Shown: piece after piece, positions 37,400 through 49,800 of the stretch
Position numbering within the stretch: position 1 is the first letter of the stretch
Layout: each line of letters opens with the position of its first letter
From: Gentiana macrophylla
Taxonomy: Eukaryota > Streptophyta > Magnoliopsida > Gentianales > Gentianaceae
Direction of reading: 5' to 3'
Assembly: GCA_026214975.1 (NCBI GenBank)
Contig: JAOBSW010000175.1
Span: 1-64,000, forward strand
Length of the DNA: 64,000 bases
Translations under genes and position numbers: made by a program
Notes under the pieces: model-generated
The model's input: the letters and a program-made list of their open reading frames with translations, nothing else
Databases searched by the model: none
Told to the model about the DNA's origin: nothing

Positions 37400-39690
37400 A
37401 AATATAATACGTCTACTAGCATGGAATTGTCGTGGATCTAGCTCTGCAGGTTTTCTTAAGCATCTACGTCCGATCCTTTCAGATACAAAGCCTGGCATCC
37501 TCTTTTTGATGAAAACCAGATGCGAGAGCCAGAGAGAAAATATTATTCTTGTGAAGATTACTTTTATGAAATTCTTTGTTGTTGAAGCTAGGGGTTACTC
37601 AAAAGGGCTATGGTGTTTCCGGAATGAAGAAAACATATTTGTGCATATCATCTCCTATACTAATCAATGTCTTAATTTGGTGATCACACACAATGGAAAA
37701 ATTAAATCATTTATATCTCTCATTTACGCCTCTCCCACACCTACTGCCAGAAATGAACTCTAGAGTACCTTGAAAGACTTTATGTTGTTATCGATCATCC
37801 TTGGTGTTTGATTGGGGACATCAACCAAGTCATATTCAAGAAATACAAAAGTGGGAGAAGACCCATTAAAGGGTTTAATGCGAATAAGTTCCGGCGAATG
37901 ACCCAATGCTACCACCTTTTGGAGATCCCTTCTAATGGCCCTATATTTACTTGGATGGGTGCCACTCATAGAACAGAAAAAATACAGCAAAGTCTGGATC
38001 AATATTGGTGCACCACGTCATGGATTTAAGCGTACCCGAAGACTTATGTCAGACATCTTCTTCAAATACATTGTGATCACAATCCTATATCACTTATTAT
38101 AGACGATGACCTCAAGGTATAGAAAAACCCGAACTTATCTATTTCCAAAGAGCTTGGCTTGAACATGAAGATTTTGAAACATTTGTAGAAAAATAGAGCT
38201 TCCATGAAGATATCCATTCAATGTTTGAGAACTTCGAGAAAGAAGATCAAGAAATGAAATAAAACCATATTGGGAAACATCTTTGACCGAAAGAAGAAAT
38301 GTCTATCAAGATTGGAGGGTATTGAGAGGAGTCAAGAGCTCTATACCTCGGATTTCATAAAAAATATCAATGCAAAAATTTCACTTGAACTCAATATTTT
38401 CCTTGATTAAGAAGAAGTGTACCGGCATCGATGATCCCAACATCAATGGATGGTTGAGGGGGAACTTAATACCAATTTATATCATCGTACGGCCACCAAA
38501 GAACGACAGAAAAATAATGTGTTGAGCCTCAAAGATCACAGTAGCTGTTGGACCTATGATCAAGACAAAAATCAATGCATGATTAAAGATTTCTATGCCC
38601 ACCTGTATTCTAAAGATAATAATAGTCCTAATGACAAAGAGGTTGTCAAGCTTAATTCACTATCCAAATCGGATATATTGCTGATCAACAGAGAGGTTTC
38701 AGATTTGGAGATTGAAGAAGCCATTTTCAATATGAGTACCTCATAAAACCCCAGGCCCGGATGGTATAACAACCATTTTCCTCGAGAAATGTTGGCTCCA
38801 AGTCTTGATCATCCAGTTTGTAAATCAATTAATGGTTCCTGGAAGATTTGAACGAGACCTTGATCACTCTCATACCAGAAAATTCTGTGTTTAGCAATGG
38901 ATGGTTCCCGAATGATTTGCACTAGACCTTGATCACTCTAATACCGGAAAAAACTGAATACCCCTCCTATTTTCGTCCTATTGCCCTCTCAAACGTTGTC
39001 TTCCAACTAATCTAATCAATTATAGCAAACGGACTGCGGTTGGTTCTTGATAAGCTAATCAGTCTTTCACAAAATGCCTTCATACATGGAAGAGGTATCA
39101 CGGGTAATATGATAATTACCAAGGAAGTCATCCACAACTTCATGCAAAAGATAGGCCAGAAGGGTTATATGATGATTAAAATAGACCTTGAAAAGGCCTA
39201 TGATAAAGTTTATGAAGAGAATTCTACTTATTTTGCATGGCTTGACATCCTCCAAATGGTTGATTTGGTGGAATGGGAATAAGCTCAATCATATAACTCC
39301 GGAGAGGAGCCTCCGACTAGCACCATATTTATTTGTTTTATGCATGGAATCCCTCAACCAACGTATAGAAGAAGCGGTCGACAAACCCACGAAACCAAGT
39401 AGAAATTGTTCTTCTATTTCTCTTATTTTCTTCGCAAACGTCTTATTTCTATTTGGGGATCTGTGCACCAGGCTAATAATATTAATATTCAAGGAGTACT
39501 TGATTAATTTTGCAAATTTTCGGGACAACGTATTAGCATGAAAAAGTCCAACTTCTTTTTATCCAGAAAGGTCTCTCCTCAATTGAAAAGCCTAATTAGT
39601 GAGCAGTTGAAGATGAACTACACAGAGATGTTTGGTAAGTACTAGGAGTCGCTCTTCTTCGTTCACGTCAAAAAATCAAGGCTTATAATT
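37400..39690 (+). pseudogene. LINE ORF2 remnant: endonuclease and reverse transcriptase
   Basis: The frame opens RLLAWNCRGSSSAGFLKHLR at 37,411 (the L1 endonuclease start), then GDINQVIFKK and FRRMTQCYHLLEIPSNGPIF TW near 37,815-37,960. RT blocks follow in order: NTNLYHRTATKERQKNN (38,460), TPGPDGI (38,750), TLIPEKTEYPSYFRPIALSN (38,935), QNAFIHGRGITGN (39,070), KIDLEKAYDKV (39,180) and LRLAPYLFVLCMESLNQRI (39,310). The catalytic FADD motif is changed to FANV at about 39,432, removing both aspartates needed for polymerisation. Several stops and frame changes are also present. 39,525-39,660 holds the SGQRISMKKSNFFLS and GKY stretch after the palm. The element is dead. Confidence 0.88.
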
Positions 39691-40480
39691 CATTTTGGAT
39701 AAAATGAGGTAAAATCTTATGACTGAATTATGTTATGCAAACAACCAAATTCCCAATGGCATATGAAGTGGAGAAGATATGTAGGCAGTTATATATTCTT
39801 GCAAATTAATCAATAATCCCCTATATGTATAATTATAATCATTAATTAAAATGACAAGTACAATTTATAACTGAAAATACAATAAAATGTAAACACGTGT
39901 GCACTTAAAACTACATACCAAACTTTTTGGATGCATTTATCTTAACTAGATTATTTTTGCTTAAAATACAAATGTCTAAAGATTTATCAGACTTGAGAAA
40001 ATCCCGGTATGCATACAAGGTAGAAGCAATCAATAGTTTATTAGCTTTAATATAATGATAGACGTAACATGTAATTTATATTTTAGGTTTTTGTCCAAAA
40101 GGACTAATTATGACTTAATAGGGTTTCCAGGACACAATTTTTTATAAGGACAAAACATAACTTATTTGACTAAATTACCCTTTTTTTTTCCTTTCCCCTT
40201 TACATGACTTATAGGCATCAGCTTTCCTGTCACTAAATTTGGCCGCCTGTGCGTTGAAGCCGCCGTCCACCATTGAACCTTGCTTGAAGCAAAATCTTGA
40301 ATCATCTCTTCAGTATTGATCGTTGCTTTCCAAGATCCTCTTTAGGAAATTTTGTCTTCACTTCCTCTCCGGCAACCACCATGGTCGCCGCCCCTCCACC
40401 TGCAGTGCGACTGCTGATGAGGAGCCGGAGCAGTCGAAGAAGGCAACGCTGCTGCGCTAAGAGCCGAACCCCTCCATGAT
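39691..40480. other. AT-rich intergenic DNA
   Basis: No gene or clear repeat supported up to about 40,290. 40,290-40,480 is more GC-rich and open in several frames (CACTTCCTCTCCGGCAACCA), probably part of the repeat block to the right. Confidence 0.4.
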
Positions 40481-40790
40481 TGAGAGGTCGAACGGAATCC
40501 ACATCGGCCGGAATTTGGCAAGCTTTGCAGGCATCCTTGCTGCTGCTGCTATTTGTTTCCGGCAATCCACATCGGCCGGAATTTGTTTCCTACTGCTGCT
40601 ATTTGCTGAATCCACATTGGTCGAACAGAATCCACATCGGCCGGAGCAGTCGAAGAAGACATCCTCTTCCTCTGTTGTTTCCGGCAAGCTGTTACTTGAA
40701 GGAGACGATTATTGCTAATGGCCGGACGCGATGGTGGCCGGACGATTATTTTTTTGGTGGTGGCCGGACGTGATGGTGGCTATATTTTTT
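40481..40790. repeat. Short repeats with TCCACATCGGCCGGA and GGTGGCCGGACG
   Basis: AATCCACATCGGCCGGA occurs three times (about 40,496, 40,564 and 40,629) plus a changed copy AATCCACATTGGTCGAA (40,609). They are separated by CTGCTGCTGCTATTTG-like text. GGCCGGACG then recurs near 40,720, 40,736 and 40,762. It looks like a simple repeated region or a transposon end. The overlapping ORFs on both strands are a side effect of GC-rich text. Confidence 0.55.
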
Positions 40791-42147
40791 CTTCAGGATG
40801 TATTTTTTTTTTTTTTTTTTTTTGAGAAACTTTAGGGTTTAGGGTTGTTACTAGTTTAGGGTTGTTACTATTAATTTTCAGAAGTTACTACATTTTTATG
40901 TAATTTTATCTATTTTACGGTCATTATTACATTTTTATGGGTTATTACATTACTTGTTTTTTGGCGTTCATTATATTTTACTGGTATTACATTACTTCTT
41001 TTTTTAATTTGTTATTACTTGTTTATTAAATTATTCTTATTTTTTTTAGGATGTTGCGACATTTTATGGGTTGTTACTACTTGTTTCTTGGTTGTTACTA
41101 TTTGTTTTCTTGGCGATTACTACACTTTATCCAGCGTTGTTACGTGTTTCATGTGTAAAATGGTATTTTTGTCCATTTATTATAAATTTGTCCTTTTTTA
41201 ATCACAAAACATGTAGTAACGTCATTCTGGCTCATTCCCCAATATTTTATTCATATTTAAAAAAGAATAAAATGATTCCATCAATTTAAGAACAAATACC
41301 AATGAGACTTATTTCAGTAGTTAAGCTGAGGCCATGTGACTTTGAGTACCACCGTATGCATGTGTGAGTTTAAGTCCTTTAAATGAGTTAATTTCGTTTC
41401 AATGAAAAAGTAAAATAAATAACAAATAAAACAATGACAGCATTTTGTAATAGTTATCATCATTCAACATGTTTTTATTTTATATACATACCTAACTACA
41501 CATGTAATTTAAACTATAATGTTAATTTTTTAAAAATTTTAAAAACTGTTTGTTTTAGTCAAAAACGTATACGAAAGACGCGATTTTACTAGTATTACTA
41601 AAACACCTAAGGAGACGTATGCGATCTTTTGTGAGACATCCCCAAGATGTAAAGTCATATTCATCTTGCCGGTAAGCGTGAAATGGAGAGCTTAGAATCA
41701 CTATTACTTCCCACCACAATCAATGGTGATGAATAATGTTGTGAAGTTAAAAGGTACTGCATATATCACCACCGCTGAAAAGAAAAGGTAGACAACACTA
41801 AAACTGTAACAAAATTTCCCTTCTGTGTCCCCGCTGTACTAACTACTGGTATAAACGAAGTGAACAAAAACAATACTCATTCCAGATGACTCTGATAAGC
41901 AGCAAACGTTAGTCGTAATCTCGCAATTCAAAAGGATACATAAAAATTGACTAAAGCTAATACACACCAATCTCTACATACTTCTACAGCGTTGCGCTTT
42001 GTGTATCAACTATCAACTAGAAATATCCCCTATATTTTTCACTGTGGTGAGGGCGTGTACACATATACATATATGTATAGAGCTCAAGTAATTCATACAA
42101 ACTGAGCCAAAGACACTATTTTACACATGTACAGAAAAAAGAATGCA
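40791..42147. other. AT-rich DNA with GTTATTAC/GTTGTTAC words
   Basis: After a T-run at 40,800, words such as GGGTTGTTACTA, GGGTTATTACATT and TGGTTGTTACTATT recur up to about 41,145, which suggests a transposon end or an old repeat. TTTAGGGTTTAGGG at 40,831 is a two-unit match to the plant telomere word, too short to call. 41,150-42,147 shows nothing I can support. Confidence 0.4.
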
Positions 42148-42467
42148 TAGAGCTACAGTAACAAAAAAATACTCCCGAAAAACTACCGAATGCTGAGGTG
42201 TAATTGTTACGGTCAGCAAAGTATAAGACTACATCAACCGAAAGTAATCCCCGAAAGATACCCGAAAACCAATCTGCACCATTGGTTGAGATTTTCATGA
42301 GACATGAAAAAGAAATATATAAAAAATGAACGGTGCTGGTACACTTTCGGTACGTTTCGGGAATTAAATTCTGCGGCCGTAGCTTTTCCCGTCAGGAAAT
42401 ATGGGTCCTTCATAATAATGCATTTTTTGATTAAAAAAATTAATAATATCAAAAACCATTTACCAAA

Positions 42468-42823
42468 ATGGTAGAAAATCAGAAGCCCTTCCATCTGCTC
42501 GCCTCCTCTTCCCCTTCCCCTTCCCCTTCGACCCTTCTCAACCTCTTCTTCCCTCTTCCTCACTCCGACCAACCTGCAACCCTTCCTCCTCCCGTAATCA
42601 CCGCTATAGCCGTCGTATCCTACAGCCCTTCTCCTCCCCCTATCAGTTCGCGGTTCAATTTCAGAGCTCAAATCCCGTCGTCATTTTTAGGGTTCCAGCA
42701 CCACCCAACACGCCATTTTAGGGTTCCGGCGAAGAGAGCAACCGGAAGGCGCGGTGGGCTTTTAGAGACGTCTGGTGAAACACAACTTGAAGAATAAAGA
42801 TTGTTTGAACAGAGTCTCGGAAG
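42468..42823 (+). other. Leader-like exon copy 1 (ATGGTAGAAAATCAG segment)
   Basis: The open frame begins MVENQKPFHLLASSS, is rich in Ser and Pro, and stops after 109 codons (ending ETQLEE). The segment ends CTCGGAAG before GTAACTAAT, a good splice donor. Two other copies lie inverted at 46,464 and 54,894. The three copies do not keep one reading frame (the minus copies stop after PNTPF), so a spliced non-coding leader or a captured first exon is more likely than a conserved protein. I do not recognise it. Confidence 0.5.
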
Positions 42824-42999
42824 GTAACTAATTTGTTTTTATTTTTATGTATTACTTAAGCTCAGTCCAGATAGCATAGGCATTAGTGTAGTTGCTTATT
42901 ACTCATTATTTAGATTTTTAGAGGATTTGGTTGTAGTTTAAAGTTTCTTTTTTTACTTTTCGGGAAAAGAAGGAAAAAAAAAAAAACACAGCATTGGCT

Positions 43000-43251
43000 T
43001 ACTTATTGGTTTGGAATTTTATGGGGATCGAGAAGGTGCCTGACAAGTGTGTGTTTAGAAGATGGTGTAAAAATGTGAAAAGGGTGCACTCTAAAGTTCC
43101 GATTTGTTATGACAAGTCTTGGAAGGGAATTGAAGTGTGTCGTTGTGAGAGCATGCTTAGAGCCTTTAAAAATGTTATTGAACTGATGGAAGAGAGTGAA
43201 GAGAAGTATGAGAAGGTGATGACGATATTCCGCGACTTGGAGCATGAATAA
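43000..43251 (+). pseudogene. FAR1-related / MULE transposase C-terminal fragment
   Basis: The frame reads VWNFMGIEKVPDKCVFRRWC, then KNVKRVHSKV, followed by a helix with IELMEESEEKYEKVMTIFRD and a TAA at 43,251. The motif IxKVPxKxVxRRWxKNVKR is typical of the region just after the SWIM zinc finger in FAR1/FHY3-related proteins and their MULE relatives. The SWIM finger, the DDE domain and the N-terminal zinc finger are absent upstream. It sits inside the inverted-end element, which it probably once helped to mobilise. Confidence 0.65.
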
Positions 43252-46189
43252 GAAGAGTCTTTGGGTGTTGGTGGAAGCAATGTGGTTGTTGATACATCTC
43301 GTCATGATGACTCTTCTACTCTTGTTAATGACGGTCTTGTACCTTCCAATCATACTTGAACCGGAACCGGTTCGTTGACATGGGAGAACGCCTTTCAAAA
43401 GGAGGGTGAGCATTGGAGAGAAAATTGTGATAGCCAAAAAGCGAAAATTGGAGTGTTTGCATTTTCCTAATATTGTGATTTAAATGATACAACAATATGA
43501 AGACGGGACAATCTAGCAATTAGGAAAATGAAGTTCATCGTCAAATTGTCGTCGGGACCCAACATAGTCTTTCAACTTTGAATGTAAGTTTCTTTATTTA
43601 TTTCCTTTTTCATATTTCCAACTGGCTATTTGATGTTGTTTGTTTGTTTGTTTTTTTGGTATTCTTATTGCTGACCAGTTTAAGGGAAAAAAAAAGTACC
43701 TTGTCTTTTGAGTATGCTTATTGTTGACCATTCTAAAAAAGGACAAATTTTCCTCAGCGATATTCTATTAAACAAGAAACTTTTGTAGAAATTAGTTGTT
43801 TTAGTGAAAAAAGTTCAAGTGGTTCGCTTGGAGTTTTGAAGCCGAAGTACTGGCGGCAATGATCCATTTCCAAGCATAGATGAATAGTTTGCTACTTATT
43901 TTTTGTAGTCTTGATTTCATTAGTTTTACTAAAAAATGATGTAGTAGTTGTTGTTGTGCTTGATTTTTGGCTATTACGAGTAAGTTAACAGCTCCCCGTA
44001 CTTGGCGATTGTTGTGAAGTTGATAACATGGATAAATGACATAAATAGCTCCCCGTACTTGACGATTGTTGTGAAGTTCATGAAACTCTTTAGTTATTTT
44101 TGTTGAGATGGTACGACCATTATTGTCATCGTTGTTTTTTCTTTTATTTCTCAGACTTTGGCAAGCTAGCTTACGTGAACCAAGCTCACAAAACAAACAT
44201 GACAAGCCAACTTCCTGGTATGTCAAGGTCAAGTTTGAAATCTCTCACAAGCAGGTTTTTTGGGAGCAACTTAGTCAACTTCAATACTGGGCTGGATCCC
44301 GAAATGATATGGTGGGAAGTCCGTGAAAGACAACAAGCGAAGAACATTAGAGAACTTTTGTTTTTTTGGATATAGCAACGGTGGTATCCGACAAGTTAGC
44401 TTTTGGTATAATTATTTTGCCATTGGAAACTGTTTATGCATAAATCGTAGCGTAAAAATTCCGTATTTTGTCTTCTGGCCTTTTTGGAGTCTATTCATGT
44501 AGAAATTGGTAGAGAGAATTCATATAGTATCATCTCTCTGATAAAAATATACCACGAGGCATCATTTTGTTTGTTGTAATGCTCTATTTACAAGATTGAA
44601 AAGAAAAGTGTGTGCTACCTTTTGTTTAACGTGATGTTCAAAATGGAACAATAAATTTCCACAAAACTCATTAGAAAACCAAAATGGTATTCATTGTCCA
44701 TTTATGTTGCTGCGTCTATTCTAAGTCCCTTTGTTTTCTTTTTTAAAATCACTTTTTAAAAAGCAATAATCGGTATTTACCTTTCATTCGTTTAATGTTG
44801 GAAGCATGAAATACGGATCCACTATTCGTCTATTCATTTACTCACGAGTTCATTATCTTGCACCAAAAAAATAGCTTAGCTGGGAAGAAGACCTTCATGC
44901 CATGACACCTTCCCCTATGGTATTAGTACCTAACAATGAAAAACAATTTCATATGATTATAAAACCTAAAATACATACGCAATGCAGCGGTTTGAGAATC
45001 CAGTCAACCACATCACTTAACATCAAGTTGTATCATAACATGAAGTAATACAACGGGCATCCAAAATTGATGTCATACAACTATAAATAACTAAAAATGT
45101 GCACTTCTTGGTTTTAAAGTCGATCCACACAAAGGTGGTTACATGAGAACACTTAATTCTAGTTTATAAACGATCAAGTTCTTCAATTATGAACTCCAGT
45201 TCTCCGTTGTTTTTTTTTTTTTTTTTTTTTTTTTTTGTGTGTGTAAATATGAATGAACCTTTTCTGACTTCTTGAATTCTGCAGTGAAGTTCCTATATTG
45301 TACAAATCATGCTAATGTATTTGTTCCCACAATGATGCTCATCATCTTTCAAAAGTAAAAGTTTACATACAGCAGTCTGCAAATATTAAAACATTCTATT
45401 TATTAGTCAAAAGATCATAAAGATTAAATGGATTGTTTCCCTGAATCGTAAAATAGAAAAGCTTTGGGTTAAAGCGAATAAAGGGGTTCTAAAATATGCA
45501 ACAAAACACGTTTAAAAAGTAGTTTCAAATGCTATAAGATTGGGCAAAATATGAAGTTTTGACAAACAAACAGATTGAAGAAAAGCACAACATAAAATAA
45601 AGAGATTTGACTCATCTCTTGATTTGCATTTCACAAAATGTGATAAACAAAAAAGTCCATTTGAGCACATTCTATACATCATTCACAAGGACCTCATCCT
45701 CCTAACCTTGTTAACATTAAGCTGCAAAATATTGTACAATGCCCACACAAGAGCAGGACCACATAAGACACCATAAGTACACAAAGTCACAAACAAATGG
45801 AACAACACCCTATTATAATGGACACACCATTTGACAAGGTAACCAATGAACTAACAAAACAATGAAGTCTACATTAGCATGTTTGAGATACATTCTACAT
45901 TAGGAAGCAGTAGAAGTGCCATCATAGAAACAATGCCTACTCTAAGAAGACTTTGCCAAACAAATTCCAACACATTCTATTAGGTCCAAACACATCGAAC
46001 AAGTCGGAAGAATTTTTTGACAGGTTCAATTAAACAAGTGCTCATACAAAAGTGGAATAAATAAAGTCGGCCAAAATTGGATTTGAGACATCAAAAAATT
46101 CATCTAATTCACCTGTGACTTAGAATATATCAATTAAACCAACCAAAGGTCATATACTTATTCACAAACCACAACAAAACAAGGAGAAA
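43252..46189. other. Interior of the MULE-like element, no intact gene
   Basis: 44,146-44,376 has an exon-like plus-strand stretch. After TTTCTCAG it reads SLREPSSQNKHDKPTSWYVK, and in another frame MSRSSLKSLTSRFFGSN. I cannot assign either. A 30-bp word (GCTCCCCGTACTTGRCGATT, then GTTGTGAAGTT) is doubled at about 43,992 and 44,048. From 45,336 the sequence is repeated at 53,596 (tandem duplication). A T-run followed by GTGTGTG lies near 45,210-45,245. Confidence 0.45.
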
Positions 46190-46464
46190 TTAGACAGAAC
46201 ATGTAAACGAGAGATGAATAAGTAAAATGGCGTGTTGGGTGGTGCTGGAACCCTAAAAATGACGACGGGATTTGAGCTCTGAAATTGAACCGCGAACTGA
46301 TAGGGGGAGGAAGAAGGGCTGTACGATACGACGGCGATAGCGGTGATTACGGGAGGAGGAAGGGTTGCAGGTTGGTCGGAGTGAGGAAGAGGGAAGAAGG
46401 GGTTGAGAAGGGTCGAAGGGGAAGAGGAGGCGAGCAGATGGAAGGACTTCTGATTTTCTACCAT
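46190..46464 (-). other. Leader-like exon copy 2, 3' part deleted
   Basis: Minus-strand copy starting MVENQKSFHLLASSS. Compared with the 54-kb copy it lacks about 170 bp, including the splice donor: GAATAAGTA joins directly to AAATGGCGTG. The reading frame ends in the deletion region. Confidence 0.55.
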
Positions 46465-46804
46465 TTTGCTAAAGGATAAAATGGTTTGATATTATTAATT
46501 TTTTTAATAAAAAAATGCATTATTATGGAGGACCCATATTTGCTGACTGTAACAATTACACCTCAGCATTCAGTAGTTTTTCGGGAGTATTGTTCAGGGA
46601 CTGTAGCTCTATCCAAAAAGAATTAAACAGAAGGCCGATTTTGAACCCACCATATTCATGTAAGATCCGACTTGCACATCCATCCATGGCTTTTATAACC
46701 ATGCATTGCAAGACGACAAAGCACATCCAAGAAAGACATACAAAAATGTTTGATCGTCCAGCATATACTCGAGGATTTTATTACCTCCGATAAGATCTAC
46801 GCTT

Positions 46805-49800
46805 TCATGAATCACTCCAGCTATCGTTATCATCATCCTCGTCACTACCCACGAAAGCCTATTAAGATCACCCACCGCATTCGTGTTAGTATAATACCCA
46901 TGCAACGAGTAAAGAATGCAGATGAGCACAACATGAGAAGAAAGAGACCTGACGAATTGTTTTTGCTTTCTCCAAGATTGCAGCAACTTTCAGATTTGTT
47001 GCAGGACCCTGAATACTAGGCCTCGAAACAACTGCAGGTTTAAGGTTGAAGGACTGCCACATATGCATTATATGTTGTTAAGTCCTTAGCACAACATACT
47101 TCTATAAAAAGGATACCTGGTGGCAAGTAATAAAATGAAATGACAATACCTTGGTCCTAATCTGTTCAAGAATAGAATCTCTATCATCCACCTTTTCCAC
47201 TTCCGATCTTGCATGCTCCGTTACTTTCCTCAACTGCAAAATTTTCAAGTTAGCCAGCATCTAAAAAGCAAGACGGCTATTGAAAGAAAGCTATGAGCAC
47301 AATAGTACTTACCTTGCTTTTATCGAGGGCAACAACAGCATCAATTAAAGGATTTCGAGGACGAGGTAACTTCATGTGTACACTGCCATTCTCCTTATGA
47401 TGATCATCTTCCACAGCTGGCCACAGCAATGGGCGTTCCATTGTTAATACTGCATGCTGAGGCAGGTCCTTTTCGGTCATTGAAGGTTGTTTTGAGGTTG
47501 AGCATTCTGACCTCTGCCTAAGCTCACCAACTGCGGAACTTGCTCTTGGGGCCATTTGATTTCTGAATTCGGTATGTTCTCCATAGGGATTCTCTGAAGC
47601 ACCTATAGCAGGCACATGTGGAACAAAGGCTAATATAGCCTCATCTTCCTCCTGGGCTCGGATATGATATGGCAGAATATCAGTACGCAATCCAGGGAAA
47701 TGTTAGAAACTATCGATGTAGGAAATTTGTTACAGAGCACATATGTTTACCTTTGAATCTCCATGATCAGCCACTGGTGCCATTTGTGTGAAGGATTGAC
47801 AAGAGTGAGCCACTTCTTCTGTAGCGTGTCCGGAAACATGGGATGACCTTTCACTGTCTAAATCTGATTGCACCATAACAGCATTTAATAGTTGAGTATC
47901 CTGACCATCCCTAGATTGAAACAGAGATGGAAAATCATTGGCATTGTGCTGCACAGAAAATCTCTCCTGAGCTGACAAAGCATGTTGAAGCTTGGTGATT
48001 CTCCACTGAGCAGGAGGAAGAGGTGGCAAGGGAGGCATCTCTTCCACTGTAACGTGACTTGTACCAGGCAGCAAAAAAGAATTAGTAGCCATCGAAACAT
48101 CCATGGTTCCAGGAACATCAAAATCATTGCTCTCTTGTGATAAAAATTCCAACACAAGTGGTTGACTAGAACGGCTTTCTAGCAAGGGTTTAGATGAAGC
48201 ATCAGCTGTTGTAACACGCTCAGTTTCTTCTGAACCCTGCATCTGTGCCTGAGTTAACTCCTCCTTCACTTTGCTTGGCACGGTCTCGTCAAGTTGCGGA
48301 GGCAGTGAGTCAACGATTTCTTCCCCAAAGGAAGCTTTCCATTCACCTCGTTTGGCAGGGGATCGAACTGAAATGTTGTCAGAATGCATATTATCTGATG
48401 CAAAATATCGGTCCAATATATCATCTGACCTTTCGTGATCAGACATAGCAAAGTCATCCACATCGCTTAATGCGGAAATGGAATCAGGTGGATCTAGTTT
48501 TTTGTGGTGTAAATTGTTTGCTACACATAATTTTAGAGGTTCATCCAGTGGAGAAGCCTTTTCAGCTTCTGGTCCAATATATTCATCTTCAAAAGCAGGA
48601 AGCGACTCTTCTACCGAATTTTTTAGATCAACCAATGACCCATCAGCATCTTCAATGCCTTCCCTTTCAGCGGCAACAGAAGGAACTGCCAAATGCACCT
48701 GAACATTGTCTCCCAGCAATGAAGGAATTGTCAAAGAATCCACTTCAAGATGATTAAAATTACAGCCTGCTCCCTGCTGGAAAGCAGCAATTTCCGTGTC
48801 CGTAGGCCTCTCAATATGTTCCTTTTCACTACCTGAAATCTCCTGCTTTAACTGTATGAATGGTACATCAGAAACTATTTCTGAATCATTATATACAAAA
48901 TCACTGGAAATGTCTGTCTTGGCTGTTGAACCGAGTGTCATCTCAACGCTTTCCCTTTCAGTACCAGAATCAGGAAAACTGAAATGCACCTGGGCAAAAT
49001 TTTCACCCACTAATGAAGGGCTTGATGTGCGGTTTGATTCAAGCAGATCCAAATCACAGCTAGGTTCCATCTTCATTATAGCAGCACCCATTGTGTCAGA
49101 AGGTCTCTCAAAATATTCCTTTACACTATCTGATGTTCCTTGCTTAAGCTGTTCACGATGATGCTCTTCTGTAAATGGTATAACTGCCCTGTGCTGGCCT
49201 AATTGGTCTTCATCTGACTTGTGATCATGGTGGTCTTCAGCACTTCTAGCTTCAAGCATACAGTTCAGTGACTGCCCATAGCTTTTGTCAGTTACAATGT
49301 CCACAAATGAGTTTGGTTGTAATGAAGCAAACTCAACTACGGGGGTATTTCTGCCAGACATTTCAGGTGACGAATCCTCTCTGGGCCTCAAGGCAACATC
49401 AGAAATATTGGATTGAAGAGATGCTTCCAGGCTCAAATTCAGGTCTTTACCGTCCAACTCGTTCATCTCATTTTGATTGGTATGTGTAGGTGCATTGCCA
49501 TTAGTAGCATCCACAGGATCAGCAAGAAAGCAAGAAATAGAAGCTACATTCTCATTTAACATTTGATAATCACAATCCATCTTCTTTCCATAATCATCCA
49601 ACATCTCCTTGAATAATGATTCGTCCTTGGAGTCGGAAGGACCACAGGAACAAGATGAGTAGCAAAGGTTTCGACCTGTCTCATGATTCTCTACCTCAAA
49701 TCCATCCATAAAATGATTATAGCAGCAAACCCTGGAAGGGGGATCATCTCTTGCTGGTGGCTGAGCAGTATCGGTAGTGGCTGTATTCAAACTTATGTTA

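Larger units (their letters stand above)
34800..39690 (+). mobile_element. Dead L1-type LINE, split by an LTR-like block
   Basis: Left part: near 34,850-34,950 the frame reads IQYEGQKLQHKDTGCFVCQ, a stop, then VGTH and KNAC. This is like the zinc knuckle at the end of L1 ORF1. Right part from 37,400: endonuclease, reverse transcriptase and the following domain of ORF2 (described separately). Between them, 35,618-37,325 is LTR-like and looks inserted. Both parts run in the plus direction in the correct order. No poly(A) tail or target duplication was found. Confidence 0.75.
42148..46611. mobile_element. MULE-like transposon with long inverted ends
   Basis: The left end TAGAGCTACAG, with ACTCCCGAAAAACTACC and GAATGCTGAGGTGTAATTGT, is mirrored at the right end (ACAATTACACCTCAGCATTC, AGTTTTTCGGGAGT, CTGTAGCTCTA). 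The inversion continues inward through the ATGGTAGAAAATCAG leader-like segment, giving arms of about 400-500 bp. The left arm has about 165 bp extra (42,236-42,395). Inside is a remnant resembling FAR1-related proteins, which derive from MULE transposases, so the MULE class is a reasonable inference. No clear target duplication was found. The right end lies about 190 bp past the SCAR stop codon. Confidence 0.7.

Noticed and set aside
40826..40862. Interstitial telomere repeat (TTTAGGG)
   Set aside because: Only two adjacent units and one isolated unit, within reach of chance in AT-rich DNA.
43801..44232. 143-codon minus-strand ORF with doubled LHNNRQVRGA peptide
   Set aside because: The doubled peptide comes from a short direct DNA repeat and nothing supports translation; the segment is transposon interior.
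47885..49489. Plus- and minus-strand ORFs overlapping the large SCAR exon
   Set aside because: They are other-frame shadows of a well supported exon with matching family sequence.
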